Origin: Elusimicrobium sp. An273
GTDB taxonomy: Bacteria > Elusimicrobiota > Elusimicrobia > Elusimicrobiales > Elusimicrobiaceae
Direction of reading: 5' to 3'
DNA length: 64,000 nucleotides
NCBI RefSeq assembly: GCF_002159705.1
Contig: NZ_NFJD01000001.1
Coordinates: 310,001 to 374,000 of the forward strand
The first letter of the stretch is position 1, and every line of letters begins with the position of its first letter. The notes beneath the pieces were generated by a model, which was given only the letters and a program-made list of their open reading frames with translations, ran no database searches and was not told the DNA's origin. This document shows, piece by piece, positions 44,053 through 53,651 of the stretch. Both the position numbers and the translations under genes were made by a program.

Positions 44053-45504
44053 CTAAGGCTGCGCCGTTGCTTGCGGATCCAAGGCGGCTTGTTGTTTTTT
44101 GACTAAATTTTCATACGGGCCGAAACCGTCCTGCACGTTCCAGCCGCCGCCCAATGCTTTAGACAAGTTGACGATGGCCGCCAATTCGTCGTTGCGCGCC
44201 GTGGCCAAATTCATTTCCGCCGAAAGCAGGTTCTCTTCCACGTCCAGCAAGTCCGTTACGCCGATGAGGCCGGCGTCTTCCTGTTTTTTGGTCAGCTCGT
44301 AACTGCGCTGCATGGCTTCGGTTTGCTGTTTGTACGAATCAAAAATTTCGCGGTTAATTTGGTTGGCGGAAATTGCGTCCAACGCCTCTTTAAACGCGCC
44401 CTGCACCGTTTTTTCGTAGGAAGCCAGCGTTTCGCGGTATTGCGCTTCGGCTTTTTTGTTTGCGGCGCGGATTTTGCCGCCTTCAAAAATAGGCGCCAGC
44501 AACTGGCCCCCCGCCGCCCACACGCCGGAAGAACCGGTAAACAAATTATTAAGCGCCCCGCTGGCGTATCCGGCGGAAGCCGTCAGCGGAATGCTGGGGA
44601 AATACGCCGCACGCGCCGCGCCGATATTGGCATTGGCGGCCATCAGCTGCCCCTCCACGGAGCGCACGTCCGGCCGGCGGGCCAGCAAGTCCGAGGGCAG
44701 GCCTTCAGGCACATTGGGAATCAGCGTAATTTCGGACAGGCTTTTCCCGCGCGGCGTATTGTTTTCTACAATTTCCCGCGGGGACTTGCCCACCAGCACC
44801 GAAAGGGCCGTTTCCGTCTGAGCAATTTTCAAACGCAGCTGTTGTTCCTGCGCCTGCACGCTGGCCATATTGGCTTCCACGCGTTTTAAATCCACTTCCG
44901 TGCAATAACCGTTTTGATAGCGGCTGGTGTAAATGCGCACGTTTTCCTGGCGGGCCTGCAAAGTGCGCTGGGCAATTTCCAGTTGGGCGTCCAACATCCG
45001 CAGGGAAAAATAGTTTTTGGCAACGTCCGCCGTCAGCGTCAGGCGTACGGTATCGCGGGCGGCTTCGCTGGCCAGCAGCTGGGCTTGGGCGGCTTCACTC
45101 AAACGGCGGTATTTGCCCCACAAATCCAACTCATACGACACCGACACATTGGCCGTGCTTTTGCTCTGCCCCGAACCGGCCTGATCCCCGGCGCGGCCCG
45201 ATTCCGCCGCCGCAGACAGGCTGGGCAGCTGGTCGGCCGTGGCAATGCCCACTTCCGCCCGGGCTTGATCCACGCGGGCGATGGCGGCTTGCAAGTCTTT
45301 ATTATGTTCCAACGCGTCGGCTTCCAGTTGGTTTAATACCGGGTCTTGGAATACTTCCCACCATTTGCTGTTGGTAAATACGCTGAAATTCTCCGCCGTT
45401 TGGCCGGCCGGCAAATCCAAATCCGGCTGTTTGTAGTTGGGGCCCAGCATACATCCCCCCAGCCACACCGCGGCCAGTACGGTTCCCAGTTGTTTCCAGT
45501 TCAT
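44053..45504 (-). CDS. RND outer-membrane efflux lipoprotein (TolC/OprM-like, NodT family)
   Basis: 483 residues. The signal peptide ends at a lipobox (WLGGC), then MLGPNYKQP, the common start of OprM-type proteins. Two repeats of long helices with short strands follow, with the family pattern DLLARRPDVR in the middle. It forms the outer-membrane duct of a tripartite drug pump. Its ATG overlaps the RND stop codon by 4 bp (ATGA). It is the last gene of the MFP-RND-OMF operon. Confidence 0.9.
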   Translation of the reverse strand: MNWKQLGTVLAAVWLGGCMLGPNYKQPDLDLPAGQTAENFSVFTNSKWWEVFQDPVLNQLEADALEHNKDLQAAIARVDQARAEVGIATADQLPSLSAAAESGRAGDQAGSGQSKSTANVSVSYELDLWGKYRRLSEAAQAQLLASEAARDTVRLTLTADVAKNYFSLRMLDAQLEIAQRTLQARQENVRIYTSRYQNGYCTEVDLKRVEANMASVQAQEQQLRLKIAQTETALSVLVGKSPREIVENNTPRGKSLSEITLIPNVPEGLPSDLLARRPDVRSVEGQLMAANANIGAARAAYFPSIPLTASAGYASGALNNLFTGSSGVWAAGGQLLAPIFEGGKIRAANKKAEAQYRETLASYEKTVQGAFKEALDAISANQINREIFDSYKQQTEAMQRSYELTKKQEDAGLIGVTDLLDVEENLLSAEMNLATARNDELAAIVNLSKALGGGWNVQDGFGPYENLVKKQQAALDPQATAQP

Positions 45505-48500
45505 ACATTCTCCTTTTTGGTTTCAGATGTTTCAACGGCTTGCGCCAGCTGTTTGGTGCGCCCGCCGCTAAGCAAGGTAAAGAACATCGGCACAAACAGC
45601 GGGGCAATCAGCGTGGCGGCCAACATGCCAAACACCACCGCCGTACCGATTGCGTGGCGGCTGGCGGCGCCGGCCCCCGTGCTGACGGCCAGCGGCACAC
45701 AGCCCAAAATAAACGCCAGTGAGGTCATTACAATCGGGCGGAAACGCAGTTTGGCGGCTTCCACCGCGGCGCGGGTCGTGTCGTAGCCTTGGGCTTTGAG
45801 CATGACGGCAAACTCTACAATCAAAATAGCGTTTTTGGCCGCCAACCCCACCAAAGCCACCAAGGCAATTTGGAAATAAATATCGTTGGAGAGGCCTCTG
45901 GCCCACGTGCCCGCCAACGCCCCGAAAATGGCAAACGGAACCGCCAGCAATACGGCAATGGGCAGGCTCCATTTTTCATACTGCGCGGCCAAAATTAAGA
46001 ACACCACCAGCATGCCCAACAAAAGCGCCACGGCCGAGGCGTTGCCGGAGATTTTTTCCTGATACGTGGTGCCCGTCCAGGCCAGCGTAAAGCCGGAATC
46101 CAAGACTTCTTTGGCGGTTTCTTCCACGGCGCGGATAGCGTCGCCGGAGCTGTAGCCCGCGGCGGGAGTAGCCATAATTTTGGCGGCCGGGAAGACGTTA
46201 AACCGCTCCACAACGTCCGGGCCCAAGGTGGGCGTGAGCGTAACCAAAGTGGAAAGCGGCACCATCGCCCCGGAATTGGAGCGGACGTAAATGCCCGAGA
46301 TTTGCTCCGGGCGGGCGCGGTATTGGCCGTCAGCCTGCATCATGACTTTAAAGCTGCGGCCCGAGTAGGTAAAGTCGTTGATGTAGTACGTGCCGAACGT
46401 GCCCTGCAGCGTGGCGTATAATTCCGAAAGAGGCACGCCCATGGCCTGGGCTTTAATTTCGTCCACATCCAGCTTATACTGCGGAATCGCCGCCGAGAAC
46501 GTTGTGCTGACGCTGGAGAGCTCCGGCCGTTTTTTGGCGGCTTCAATAAATTTTTGCGTTTGCGCTTCCAGCGCGTCACTTCCGCCGGAACTGCGGTTTT
46601 GGATATAGCCTTCCAGCCCGCCGGTGGTGCTCATGCCCATAATGGGCGGCGGGTTAAACGGCATGACGACGGCGTTGGGAATCTTGGTCTGCGCCTGGGC
46701 GTACAAACTGCCCACCAGCGCCGCGGAAGAAAGCGATTTTTCTTTGCGTTCTTTCCAGGGTTTGAGCATCACAAACGCCGCCACCGTGTTGCTTTTTTGC
46801 GTACTGCTTAAAATATCATAGCCGGAAAAAGTCAGCACTTCCGACACCGCCGGCTGGGCCATAATCAGGTTTTCCAGCTGTACGGCGACCTCGTCGCTGT
46901 TGGACAAAGAGGCCGACGGATCCAACTGCGCCGCCACCATAATAACCCCTTGGTCTTCATCGGGCAGCAAGCTGCCGGGCACGATTTTAAATAAGCCAAA
47001 CGCACCCAAAAACAGCACCGCAATTAAAACGACCGACACCGTAAGCTTGCGGATAAAGAACGCCACCCACGTGCCGTATTTGGCCGTCAGTTTTTCAAAG
47101 AAACGGTCAAACTGATAGAAAAACCCGCGGGTGGGGTGCGGTTGCTTCCTAAGCAACAGCGCGCAGAGGGCCGGGGTCAGCGTAAGCGCCACCAAGCCGG
47201 AAATGACCACCGATACGGCAATGGTAATGGCAAACTGCTGGTACATAATCCCTGTCAAGCCGCCCATAAACGCCACCGGCACAAACACCGAACACAACAC
47301 CAGCACAATGGCGACCACCGGGCCGGACACTTCGCCCATGGCCTTAATGGTGGCTTCCTTGACGGGCAGGTTTTCTTCGTGCATGATGCGTTCCACGTTT
47401 TCAATGACCACGATGGCGTCGTCCACCACGATACCGATGGCCAACACCAACCCGAACAGCGTCAGCGTGTTAATGGAAAAACCCAACAGCAACATACCTG
47501 CAAACGCGCCGATAATAGACACCGGCACCGCCAAACACGGGATCAGCGTGGCGCGCCAGTCTTTTAAGAACAGGTACACCACCAAAAACACCAAGATCAT
47601 CGCTTCAATCAGCGTGTGGATGACTTCTTCAATAGAGGCGGTTACAAACAGCGTGGTGTCATACGCCACTTTGTAATCAATATCCAAATCGGGCGGAAAG
47701 TTTTGGGCGATTTCCTTCATGTGCTCGTCCACCGCTTTGGCGGTGGCCACGGCATTGGCCCCCGGCGAGAGATACACCCCCACTGGCACCGCCGGCTTGC
47801 CGTTAAAGCGCCCGTTAAATTCATACGTCTGGCTGCCCAGTTCCACCCGGGCCACGTCTTTTAAGCGAAGGGAGGTACCGTCCGGATTGGCGCGCAGAAT
47901 AATTTCTTCAAATTCTTTCGGATCCGTCAGGCGGCCGGGCGCCACGATGGAATACATCCGGTCTACTTCCACCGGCAGCGGCGGCTGGCCGATTTTGCCG
48001 GCCGAACGCTGGGTGTTTTGCGCCTGCACGGCGGCGACAATGTCGCTTACGGAAAGGCCGCGCTGGGAAAGGACATCCGGCTTAATCCAAATGCGGATGG
48101 AATAGTCGTTGGCGGACATAACCTGCGCATCGCCCACACCTTCAATACGTTTTAAATCGTCTACAATGTTTAACAGCGCGTAGTTGCCGATGGTCGTGGT
48201 GTCGGAATGGCCGTTGGGGGAATACAGGGCAATCAGCTGCAAAATGGCGGAAGATTTTTTATTGACTTCCACCCCGTAGCGGCGGACGTCTTCCGGCAGG
48301 GTGGCCGTGGCCCCTTGCACGCGGTTGTTGACGTTAATCATCGCCTGGTCGGGGTCGGTGCCTACCTTAAACGACACCACCAAAGACATATCCCCGTTGG
48401 AAGACGAAGTGGAGTTCATATACAGCATGTCTTCCACTCCGTTTACCTGCTGTTCAATGGGGGCGGCCACGGTGTTGGCAATCACTTCGGGGCTGGCGCC

Positions 48501-48653
48501 CGGATACGAGGCCGAAACTTCAATGGTGGGCGGCGTTAAATCCGGGTACTGTTCAATCGGCAGCATCGTGATAGACACGATCCCCGCCAGCGAAATCAAC
48601 AGCGAAATGACTGTAGAAAAAATCGGACGGTTGATAAAGAATTTAGAAAACAT
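45501..48653 (-). CDS. RND efflux transporter (HAE1/AcrB-type)
   Basis: 1050 residues, the normal length. The start MFSKFFINRPIFS is typical, twelve membrane helices are arranged around two large periplasmic loops, and GIVVDDAIVVIENVER carries the proton-relay Asp pair in helix 4. It exports hydrophobic drugs or bile salts with proton motive force. It lies 8 bp after the adaptor gene. A bile-rich gut habitat would fit such a pump (inference). Confidence 0.95.
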   Translation of the reverse strand: MFSKFFINRPIFSTVISLLISLAGIVSITMLPIEQYPDLTPPTIEVSASYPGASPEVIANTVAAPIEQQVNGVEDMLYMNSTSSSNGDMSLVVSFKVGTDPDQAMINVNNRVQGATATLPEDVRRYGVEVNKKSSAILQLIALYSPNGHSDTTTIGNYALLNIVDDLKRIEGVGDAQVMSANDYSIRIWIKPDVLSQRGLSVSDIVAAVQAQNTQRSAGKIGQPPLPVEVDRMYSIVAPGRLTDPKEFEEIILRANPDGTSLRLKDVARVELGSQTYEFNGRFNGKPAVPVGVYLSPGANAVATAKAVDEHMKEIAQNFPPDLDIDYKVAYDTTLFVTASIEEVIHTLIEAMILVFLVVYLFLKDWRATLIPCLAVPVSIIGAFAGMLLLGFSINTLTLFGLVLAIGIVVDDAIVVIENVERIMHEENLPVKEATIKAMGEVSGPVVAIVLVLCSVFVPVAFMGGLTGIMYQQFAITIAVSVVISGLVALTLTPALCALLLRKQPHPTRGFFYQFDRFFEKLTAKYGTWVAFFIRKLTVSVVLIAVLFLGAFGLFKIVPGSLLPDEDQGVIMVAAQLDPSASLSNSDEVAVQLENLIMAQPAVSEVLTFSGYDILSSTQKSNTVAAFVMLKPWKERKEKSLSSAALVGSLYAQAQTKIPNAVVMPFNPPPIMGMSTTGGLEGYIQNRSSGGSDALEAQTQKFIEAAKKRPELSSVSTTFSAAIPQYKLDVDEIKAQAMGVPLSELYATLQGTFGTYYINDFTYSGRSFKVMMQADGQYRARPEQISGIYVRSNSGAMVPLSTLVTLTPTLGPDVVERFNVFPAAKIMATPAAGYSSGDAIRAVEETAKEVLDSGFTLAWTGTTYQEKISGNASAVALLLGMLVVFLILAAQYEKWSLPIAVLLAVPFAIFGALAGTWARGLSNDIYFQIALVALVGLAAKNAILIVEFAVMLKAQGYDTTRAAVEAAKLRFRPIVMTSLAFILGCVPLAVSTGAGAASRHAIGTAVVFGMLAATLIAPLFVPMFFTLLSGGRTKQLAQAVETSETKKENV

Positions 48654-48661
48654 TTTTCCCC

Positions 48662-50173
48662 CTATTTCCCGTCAGAAGATTCTGCCGGCTGGGGCGCCGT
48701 TTGGCTGGCGGCCTCGGAAGAAGCCGCCGGTTGGGGAACGGTGTCATTCGCCGCAGGCTGGGCGGTTTCCGCTGCGGCAGGAGCCGGTTGTTCGGCCGTT
48801 TGGGCCGCGGGCTGAGCAACCTTCGGCTGGGCGGCATTTTCGGCGGCCGGGGCAGGTTGTTCCTGCGGCAGGGCCTGCGTATCGGAAGCTTCGGAGGCTT
48901 CTATTTCTTCTTCCAATACGGCCGTGCTGCGCCCGTCTTGCGCCAGCGCGGCTTCCTGCTCGGCCGGGGCCTGGGTGTCAAAATTCTGCATTTGCACCTG
49001 CACCTGCTGGCCGGGGCGCACTTTCACAAGCCCGCCGTTCATAATGCGTTCGCCGGCTTTTAACCCGTCGGTTACGATATACATATCTTCCTGCAGCTGG
49101 GCCTGAATGGGGCGCGCGACAACCGTGTTGTTGGCGTCTATCACGTACGTCATCATCCCTTGCGCCGTATTCAGCACCGCCGAGGACGGAATGAGAATGG
49201 CGTTCTTATACGTCGCCCCTACCAGTTTCACGCGTACAAACTGCCCGGGCATCAACGCGCGGGAATTGTTGGGGTTGGCCACTTCCGCCTTCATGGCCAA
49301 ACTGGACGTTTGGGTATTTTCAGTACTGTCAAAGAAAACAATTTTGCCTTTTTCCGGGTATACTTTCCCGTTATTTAAAAGAACTTCCACGTAAATCGGG
49401 GCGTCGGCCGCGGCAGTCTTGCGGTATTGGGCGGCGTTCAGCTTATCCTGCTGGTCTTCCGTGCCGATGGCAATCTGCCCGGAAATAAAACCGGCCGATA
49501 ATTTTTCAAACTGGCGGCTGGGCATGGAAAAATTGACATACAGCGGATTAATCTGCACCATATTCGTCAGCAAACCCGATTCACCCGTAGGAGAAATTAA
49601 ACTTCCCACCGACTGGGCTTCCTTGCCCGCAATGCCGGAAATGGGTGCGGTTACTTTGGTATATCCCAAATTAATTTCCGCTTCGCCCACCCCCGCCTGC
49701 GCTACTTTTACGTTGGCCTGAGCCGTTTCATAGGCCGAAAGGGCGTTGTCGTAATCCTGCTGGCTGACGGCATTGTCCGCGCGGAGGCGTTTCATGCGCG
49801 CATAGGTGCGCTGGGTGCGGCGTTCTTCGGCTTTGGCCTGGGCCAAGGTGCCCTGCGCTTTTTCCAACGCTACTTTATATTCTTTGTCATCAATCTGGAA
49901 CAGCTGCGTTCCGGCGGTTACATATTCGCCTTCGTTGTACAGACGCGCCTGCAAAATACCGCCCACCTGCGCGCGGATTTGAATTTCCAGCGAGCCCGCC
50001 ACCTGGGCCGGGTATTCAATGTCCCACGGCAGATCTTTCTGCACGACGGTAATTGCATTTACGACAGGTGCCGGCATAGAAGCCGTATTTTCCGCTTTTT
50101 TGCATCCGCAAAAAAACGCCACCGAAACAAACACAGCGGCTAAAACAGCCGGTGTAAACAGTTTTTTATTCAT
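48662..50173 (-). CDS. RND periplasmic adaptor (membrane fusion protein) with a long low-complexity tail
   Basis: 503 residues. A lipobox (FCGC) ends the signal peptide. The lipoyl, alpha-hairpin (KAQGTLAQAKAEERRTQRTY) and beta-barrel domains follow the AcrA/MexA order. The last 110 or so residues after VQVQMQNFD are Ala/Pro/Gln/Glu-rich and not part of the usual fold; AcrA ends near residue 400. It links the RND pump to the outer-membrane duct. It is the first gene of the operon. Confidence 0.9.
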   Translation of the reverse strand: MNKKLFTPAVLAAVFVSVAFFCGCKKAENTASMPAPVVNAITVVQKDLPWDIEYPAQVAGSLEIQIRAQVGGILQARLYNEGEYVTAGTQLFQIDDKEYKVALEKAQGTLAQAKAEERRTQRTYARMKRLRADNAVSQQDYDNALSAYETAQANVKVAQAGVGEAEINLGYTKVTAPISGIAGKEAQSVGSLISPTGESGLLTNMVQINPLYVNFSMPSRQFEKLSAGFISGQIAIGTEDQQDKLNAAQYRKTAAADAPIYVEVLLNNGKVYPEKGKIVFFDSTENTQTSSLAMKAEVANPNNSRALMPGQFVRVKLVGATYKNAILIPSSAVLNTAQGMMTYVIDANNTVVARPIQAQLQEDMYIVTDGLKAGERIMNGGLVKVRPGQQVQVQMQNFDTQAPAEQEAALAQDGRSTAVLEEEIEASEASDTQALPQEQPAPAAENAAQPKVAQPAAQTAEQPAPAAAETAQPAANDTVPQPAASSEAASQTAPQPAESSDGK

Positions 50174-50272
50174 TGGCAGTTGTCCCCTTTCAAATGGTAA
50201 CGCGCTAAAAAGCGTGTGGTTGTATTGTATAAAATTTTCCCTTCTCTATAATACAGCCCGCCAACCAAACGG

Positions 50273-50301
50273 CTGACAAACTTTTCACAAACACTTATAA
50301 T
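50273..50301 (+). promoter_or_regulatory. Promoter of the cysteine synthase gene
   Basis: CTGACA (50,273-50,278) and TATAAT (50,296-50,301) are separated by 17 bp, close to consensus. GAGG and the cysK start follow. Confidence 0.7.
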
Positions 50302-50326
50302 AATAAGAAAGATTTGAGGCATGCGC

Positions 50327-51238
50327 ATGAAAATAAATTCATTAGAACAGGCCATCGGCCGCACGCCGCTGGCCGCCGTTACCCGCTTAAACCCGGGCCC
50401 GGGGCACGTATGGGCCAAGCTGGAAATGTTTAACCCTTTCAGCGTCAAAGACCGCGCCGCGCTTTTTATGTTAAACGCCGCCGAACAAGAAGGCCGCCTG
50501 CTCCCGGGCGCAATGATTGTGGAGCCCACCAGCGGCAACACCGGCATTGCGTTGGCTTTTTTGGCCGCCGCGCGCGGGTACAAAATTGTATTAACCATGC
50601 CCGAAAATATGAGCGCGGAACGGATGAAACTGCTAAAAGCGCTGGGCGCGCGCCTGGTGCTGACGCCCAAAGCCAAAGGCATGAAAGGCGCCATAGACGA
50701 AGCGGAAAAAATACTGCGCCAAACGCCCGGCTCGTTTATGCCCAGCCAATTTGAAAATACCCACAACGCCCAAGCCCACGAGCAAACCACCGGCCCCGAA
50801 ATTTGGGAAGATTTGGAAGGGAATGTGGACGTATTTGTAGCGGGCGTAGGAACCGGCGGAACGCTGACGGGCACCGGCCGTTTTTTAAAACGCAAAAACC
50901 CGCAGCTTCGGCTGGTGGCCGTGGAACCGGCGGACTCACCCCTGTTAAGCCAAGGGCGCTCCGGCCCGCACGGCTTGCAGGGAATCGGGGCCAATTTCGT
51001 TCCTCCGGTGCTGGATCGCTCGTTAATAGACGAAATCATCCCCGTCCAAACGCAAGACGCCGTGCAAACCGCCCGGAGCCTGGCCGCCACGCAAGGCATC
51101 CTGCCCGGCATTTCCGGCGGGGCCGCGTTATGGGCCGCCCTGCAGGTGGCGGCGCGGACGCAAAGCGCGGGGAAAAACATTGTAGTACTGCTTCCCGACA
51201 GCGGAGAGCGGTATTTGAGCACGGAACTGTTTGAATAA
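50327..51238 (+). CDS. cysK: Cysteine synthase (O-acetylserine sulfhydrylase)
   Basis: 303 residues from the second ATG (50,327), which is 7 bp from GAGG; the first ATG is too close to it. NPFSVKDRAA holds the PLP Lys, TSGNTG the substrate loop and GVGTGGTLTG the phosphate-binding Gly loop. It makes cysteine from O-acetylserine and sulfide. It is alone under its own promoter. CysM-like substrate use cannot be excluded. Confidence 0.9.
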   Translation: MKINSLEQAIGRTPLAAVTRLNPGPGHVWAKLEMFNPFSVKDRAALFMLNAAEQEGRLLPGAMIVEPTSGNTGIALAFLAAARGYKIVLTMPENMSAERMKLLKALGARLVLTPKAKGMKGAIDEAEKILRQTPGSFMPSQFENTHNAQAHEQTTGPEIWEDLEGNVDVFVAGVGTGGTLTGTGRFLKRKNPQLRLVAVEPADSPLLSQGRSGPHGLQGIGANFVPPVLDRSLIDEIIPVQTQDAVQTARSLAATQGILPGISGGAALWAALQVAARTQSAGKNIVVLLPDSGERYLSTELFE

Positions 51239-51259
51239 ATCAAAAAGCTATATTACAAT
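51231..51259 (+). promoter_or_regulatory. Promoter within the end of cysK, leaderless start
   Basis: TTGAAT (51,231-51,236) and TACAAT (51,254-51,259) are 17 bp apart. The ATG at 51,266 is 6 bp past the -10, where transcription would begin. Confidence 0.5.
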
Positions 51260-51265
51260 ATCCTT

Positions 51266-52126
51266 ATGCAGATAAAATGGCTGGCGGTTTTATGTTTGCT
51301 GTTTTCGGGAGCGGGCTGGCTGCAGGCGCAGGCCGAGGCGCCCGAAATTGTGATTGAAATGCACGGGGAGCCTTCCCCGGTGCGGGAGTCCGTTTCCATT
51401 TGGGATAAAAACGCCCGCCAGCTGACCAAGCTCTTCCGCGGGAAAAACCGCACCTATGTGCTGTACCACGTGGAAAACGTCTCCTCCAAAGACACCACTC
51501 TCTCCGCCCAAGACGGCACGGAATATGCGTTTGTGCAATACGGGAGCAACGATACGGATTACCGCAAATTTCTGTTTAAAGCCGAAGACCCGCAAACGTT
51601 CGTCGCCTGTGCGGCCGATATTAAAGACGTACTGGCCGTAAACAAAAAATACAAGGTGAACCTGGGCGTCAGCCTGCGGGATTTCCTGCGCCAATACGAA
51701 GAAAAAGCCACCTTAATGAACCTGGCGGATAATGCCGCTGGGAAAGTCTATCAGGTGTACCAACTGAATTACTCCGACATCAACCACAAAACGCCTTCCC
51801 CGCATTATTTTGTATTTGAGGAAGACGCTTTACTGCAGACTTACGATTCGGATGACGCCTACTACCAATTTGTAGGGCAGATTTCCAATAACAATAAACA
51901 GCTCACCGCCCAACAGCAGGCCCAGCAACAGGCCCGCCAAGAAAAATTACAGCAAGCGCGCCAAGAAGCCCTGCGCCGCCAAAACCAACCGGTGCGCAAG
52001 GCCTTGGTATCCGGCGGCACCGCCTACGACCAAGCCTATATGCCGCGCGCCGTCAATGCCACCCCCCTGCCGGCCCTTACCCCCAGCAAACTGCCGGCCG
52101 GCACGCCGCTGCCTACCCCGCAGTAA
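51266..52126 (+). CDS. Secreted hypothetical protein with Gln-rich coil and Pro-rich tail
   Basis: 286 residues. A signal peptide (KWLAVLCLLFSGAGWLQAQ) directs export. The folded part (about 28-210) is mixed alpha/beta; I do not recognise it. A Gln/Ala/Arg-rich helix (about 212-240, AQQQAQQQARQEKLQQARQ) and a Pro-rich end follow. No lipobox or membrane helix is seen, so it is probably periplasmic. It has no ribosome site and appears to be transcribed from a promoter ending 6 bp before its ATG. Confidence 0.65.
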   Translation: MQIKWLAVLCLLFSGAGWLQAQAEAPEIVIEMHGEPSPVRESVSIWDKNARQLTKLFRGKNRTYVLYHVENVSSKDTTLSAQDGTEYAFVQYGSNDTDYRKFLFKAEDPQTFVACAADIKDVLAVNKKYKVNLGVSLRDFLRQYEEKATLMNLADNAAGKVYQVYQLNYSDINHKTPSPHYFVFEEDALLQTYDSDDAYYQFVGQISNNNKQLTAQQQAQQQARQEKLQQARQEALRRQNQPVRKALVSGGTAYDQAYMPRAVNATPLPALTPSKLPAGTPLPTPQ

Positions 52127-52176
52127 GCCGCCCGCCGCACACGAAACATTTTTCGCACACTAATCTATATTTTTAC

Positions 52177-52204
52177 TTTTCAAAAGACGCATATTTTTTA
52201 TAAT
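52177..52204 (+). promoter_or_regulatory. Promoter of cardiolipin synthase, leaderless start
   Basis: TTTTCA (52,177-52,182) and TATAAT (52,199-52,204) are 16 bp apart. The ATG is 6 bp past the -10 and has no ribosome site. Confidence 0.5.
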
Positions 52205-52210
52205 ACAAGT

Positions 52211-53650
52211 ATGCACATAGATCCGATATCCGCCTCCTCTTTTGGAATTGCCGGTTTCTTATTTTTGGTGTTGCAAATCCTGGTAACCGGACATATCATC
52301 TGCCGCAAAGACGACGTAAAAAGTTCTTTCGGCTGGATTGGCCTGGTGTGGCTGGCGCCGCTGGTGGGCTGCATTGTCTATATCGTGTTCGGCATCAACC
52401 GCATCCGCCGCAAAGCGCTTTCGCTTCGCAACAAAGGGCCGGATATTTTTACCGTTACGGGCAAAACGGAAGAAGAAATAGAAAAAGAAATTCCAAAACC
52501 CTTTTTGCAGCTGCTGCGCCTGGGCTACAAAGTGCACCCCCAGCGCTTTGCCTTGGGAAACCGCGCCCAAGCCTTTGTAAACGGAGACAGCGCCTACCCC
52601 GAAATGTGCCGCCTGATTGCCTCGGCCCAAAAAGAAGTGCTGATGCAAAGCTATATCTTTGACAACGACCGCGCCGGAAAAATGTTTGTGGACGCTTTTA
52701 AACAAGCCGTTCAAAACGGGGCCAAAGTAAAAGTGCTGGTGGACGGGGTGGGCCTCAATTATTCCAAACCGACAATCGCCTCCGTCCTGCGCCATATGCG
52801 GGGAGTGGAGTTTTCCGTTTTTCTTCCTTCCAAAAGCCCCGTCAATCTGCCGTTTGTCAACCTGCGCAACCACCGCAAAATTTTAATTGTGGACGGCCGG
52901 GCCGCCTTCTTTGGCGGAATGAATGTGGCGGAAGGGAACCTAGTCAACACCCACCCCAAAGAACCCATTGTGGATATTACTTTTCGGGTAGAAGGGCCGG
53001 TGGTAGACCAAATGTCGCGCGTGTTTGAGGAAGATTGGATTTTTTCCGGCAAGAAACATTTTATCCCGGCTTCTTTCCAAGTGTCGGCACCGCTTCCGGG
53101 CACGATGCCCGCCCGCGTGATACCCGACGGGCCAGACGGCGATTACGGAAAAATTGAACTTATGGTGCTGGGGGCGCTGGCCTGCGCGCAAAAAAGCGTC
53201 AAGGTGGTTACCCCGTACTTCCTGCCGGAGAGCAACATCTTAACGGCGCTGGAAGTAGTGGCCATGCGCGGGGTGGACGTAGAAATTATTTTACCCTCCA
53301 AAAGCAACATCTTCGGGATGGACGGCGCCATGCGTTCCAATTTTGCGCGCCTGCTTAAAAAAGGCGTTAAAATTTTCCGCACGCAGCCGCCTTTTGACCA
53401 CAGCAAAATTATGCTGGTGGACGATGCGTGGCTGTTTATCGGATCGGCCAATTGGGACGTACGCAGTTTTAAATTAAATTTTGAATGCAATATGGAGTGT
53501 ATGGACAAGCAACTGGCGCGCGAGGTAAATCAAATTATTGCGCATAAAAAAGCCACTGCCGTCAGCGAAAAATGGGACAAAAATGCCAAGCCTTCGCTCT
53601 GGCGCACGCTGGCGGACAATACCCTGCGCCTGCTGACGCCCTACTATTAA
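52211..53650 (+). CDS. cls: Cardiolipin synthase (phospholipase D family)
   Basis: 479 residues. Two N-terminal membrane helices (about 8-30 and 40-62) precede two PLD domains. Each has an HKD motif: HRKILIVD with GGMNV, and HSKIMLVD with GSANWDVRS. It joins two phosphatidylglycerol molecules to cardiolipin at the inner membrane. The next gene starts 1 bp after the stop, so they are cotranscribed. Confidence 0.9.
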   Translation: MHIDPISASSFGIAGFLFLVLQILVTGHIICRKDDVKSSFGWIGLVWLAPLVGCIVYIVFGINRIRRKALSLRNKGPDIFTVTGKTEEEIEKEIPKPFLQLLRLGYKVHPQRFALGNRAQAFVNGDSAYPEMCRLIASAQKEVLMQSYIFDNDRAGKMFVDAFKQAVQNGAKVKVLVDGVGLNYSKPTIASVLRHMRGVEFSVFLPSKSPVNLPFVNLRNHRKILIVDGRAAFFGGMNVAEGNLVNTHPKEPIVDITFRVEGPVVDQMSRVFEEDWIFSGKKHFIPASFQVSAPLPGTMPARVIPDGPDGDYGKIELMVLGALACAQKSVKVVTPYFLPESNILTALEVVAMRGVDVEIILPSKSNIFGMDGAMRSNFARLLKKGVKIFRTQPPFDHSKIMLVDDAWLFIGSANWDVRSFKLNFECNMECMDKQLAREVNQIIAHKKATAVSEKWDKNAKPSLWRTLADNTLRLLTPYY

Positions 53651-53651
53651 T

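Noticed and set aside
50170-51243. 357-residue ORF on the minus strand
   Set aside because: Antisense to cysK; Ser/Pro-rich without recognisable domains, and cysK has a good promoter and intact motifs.
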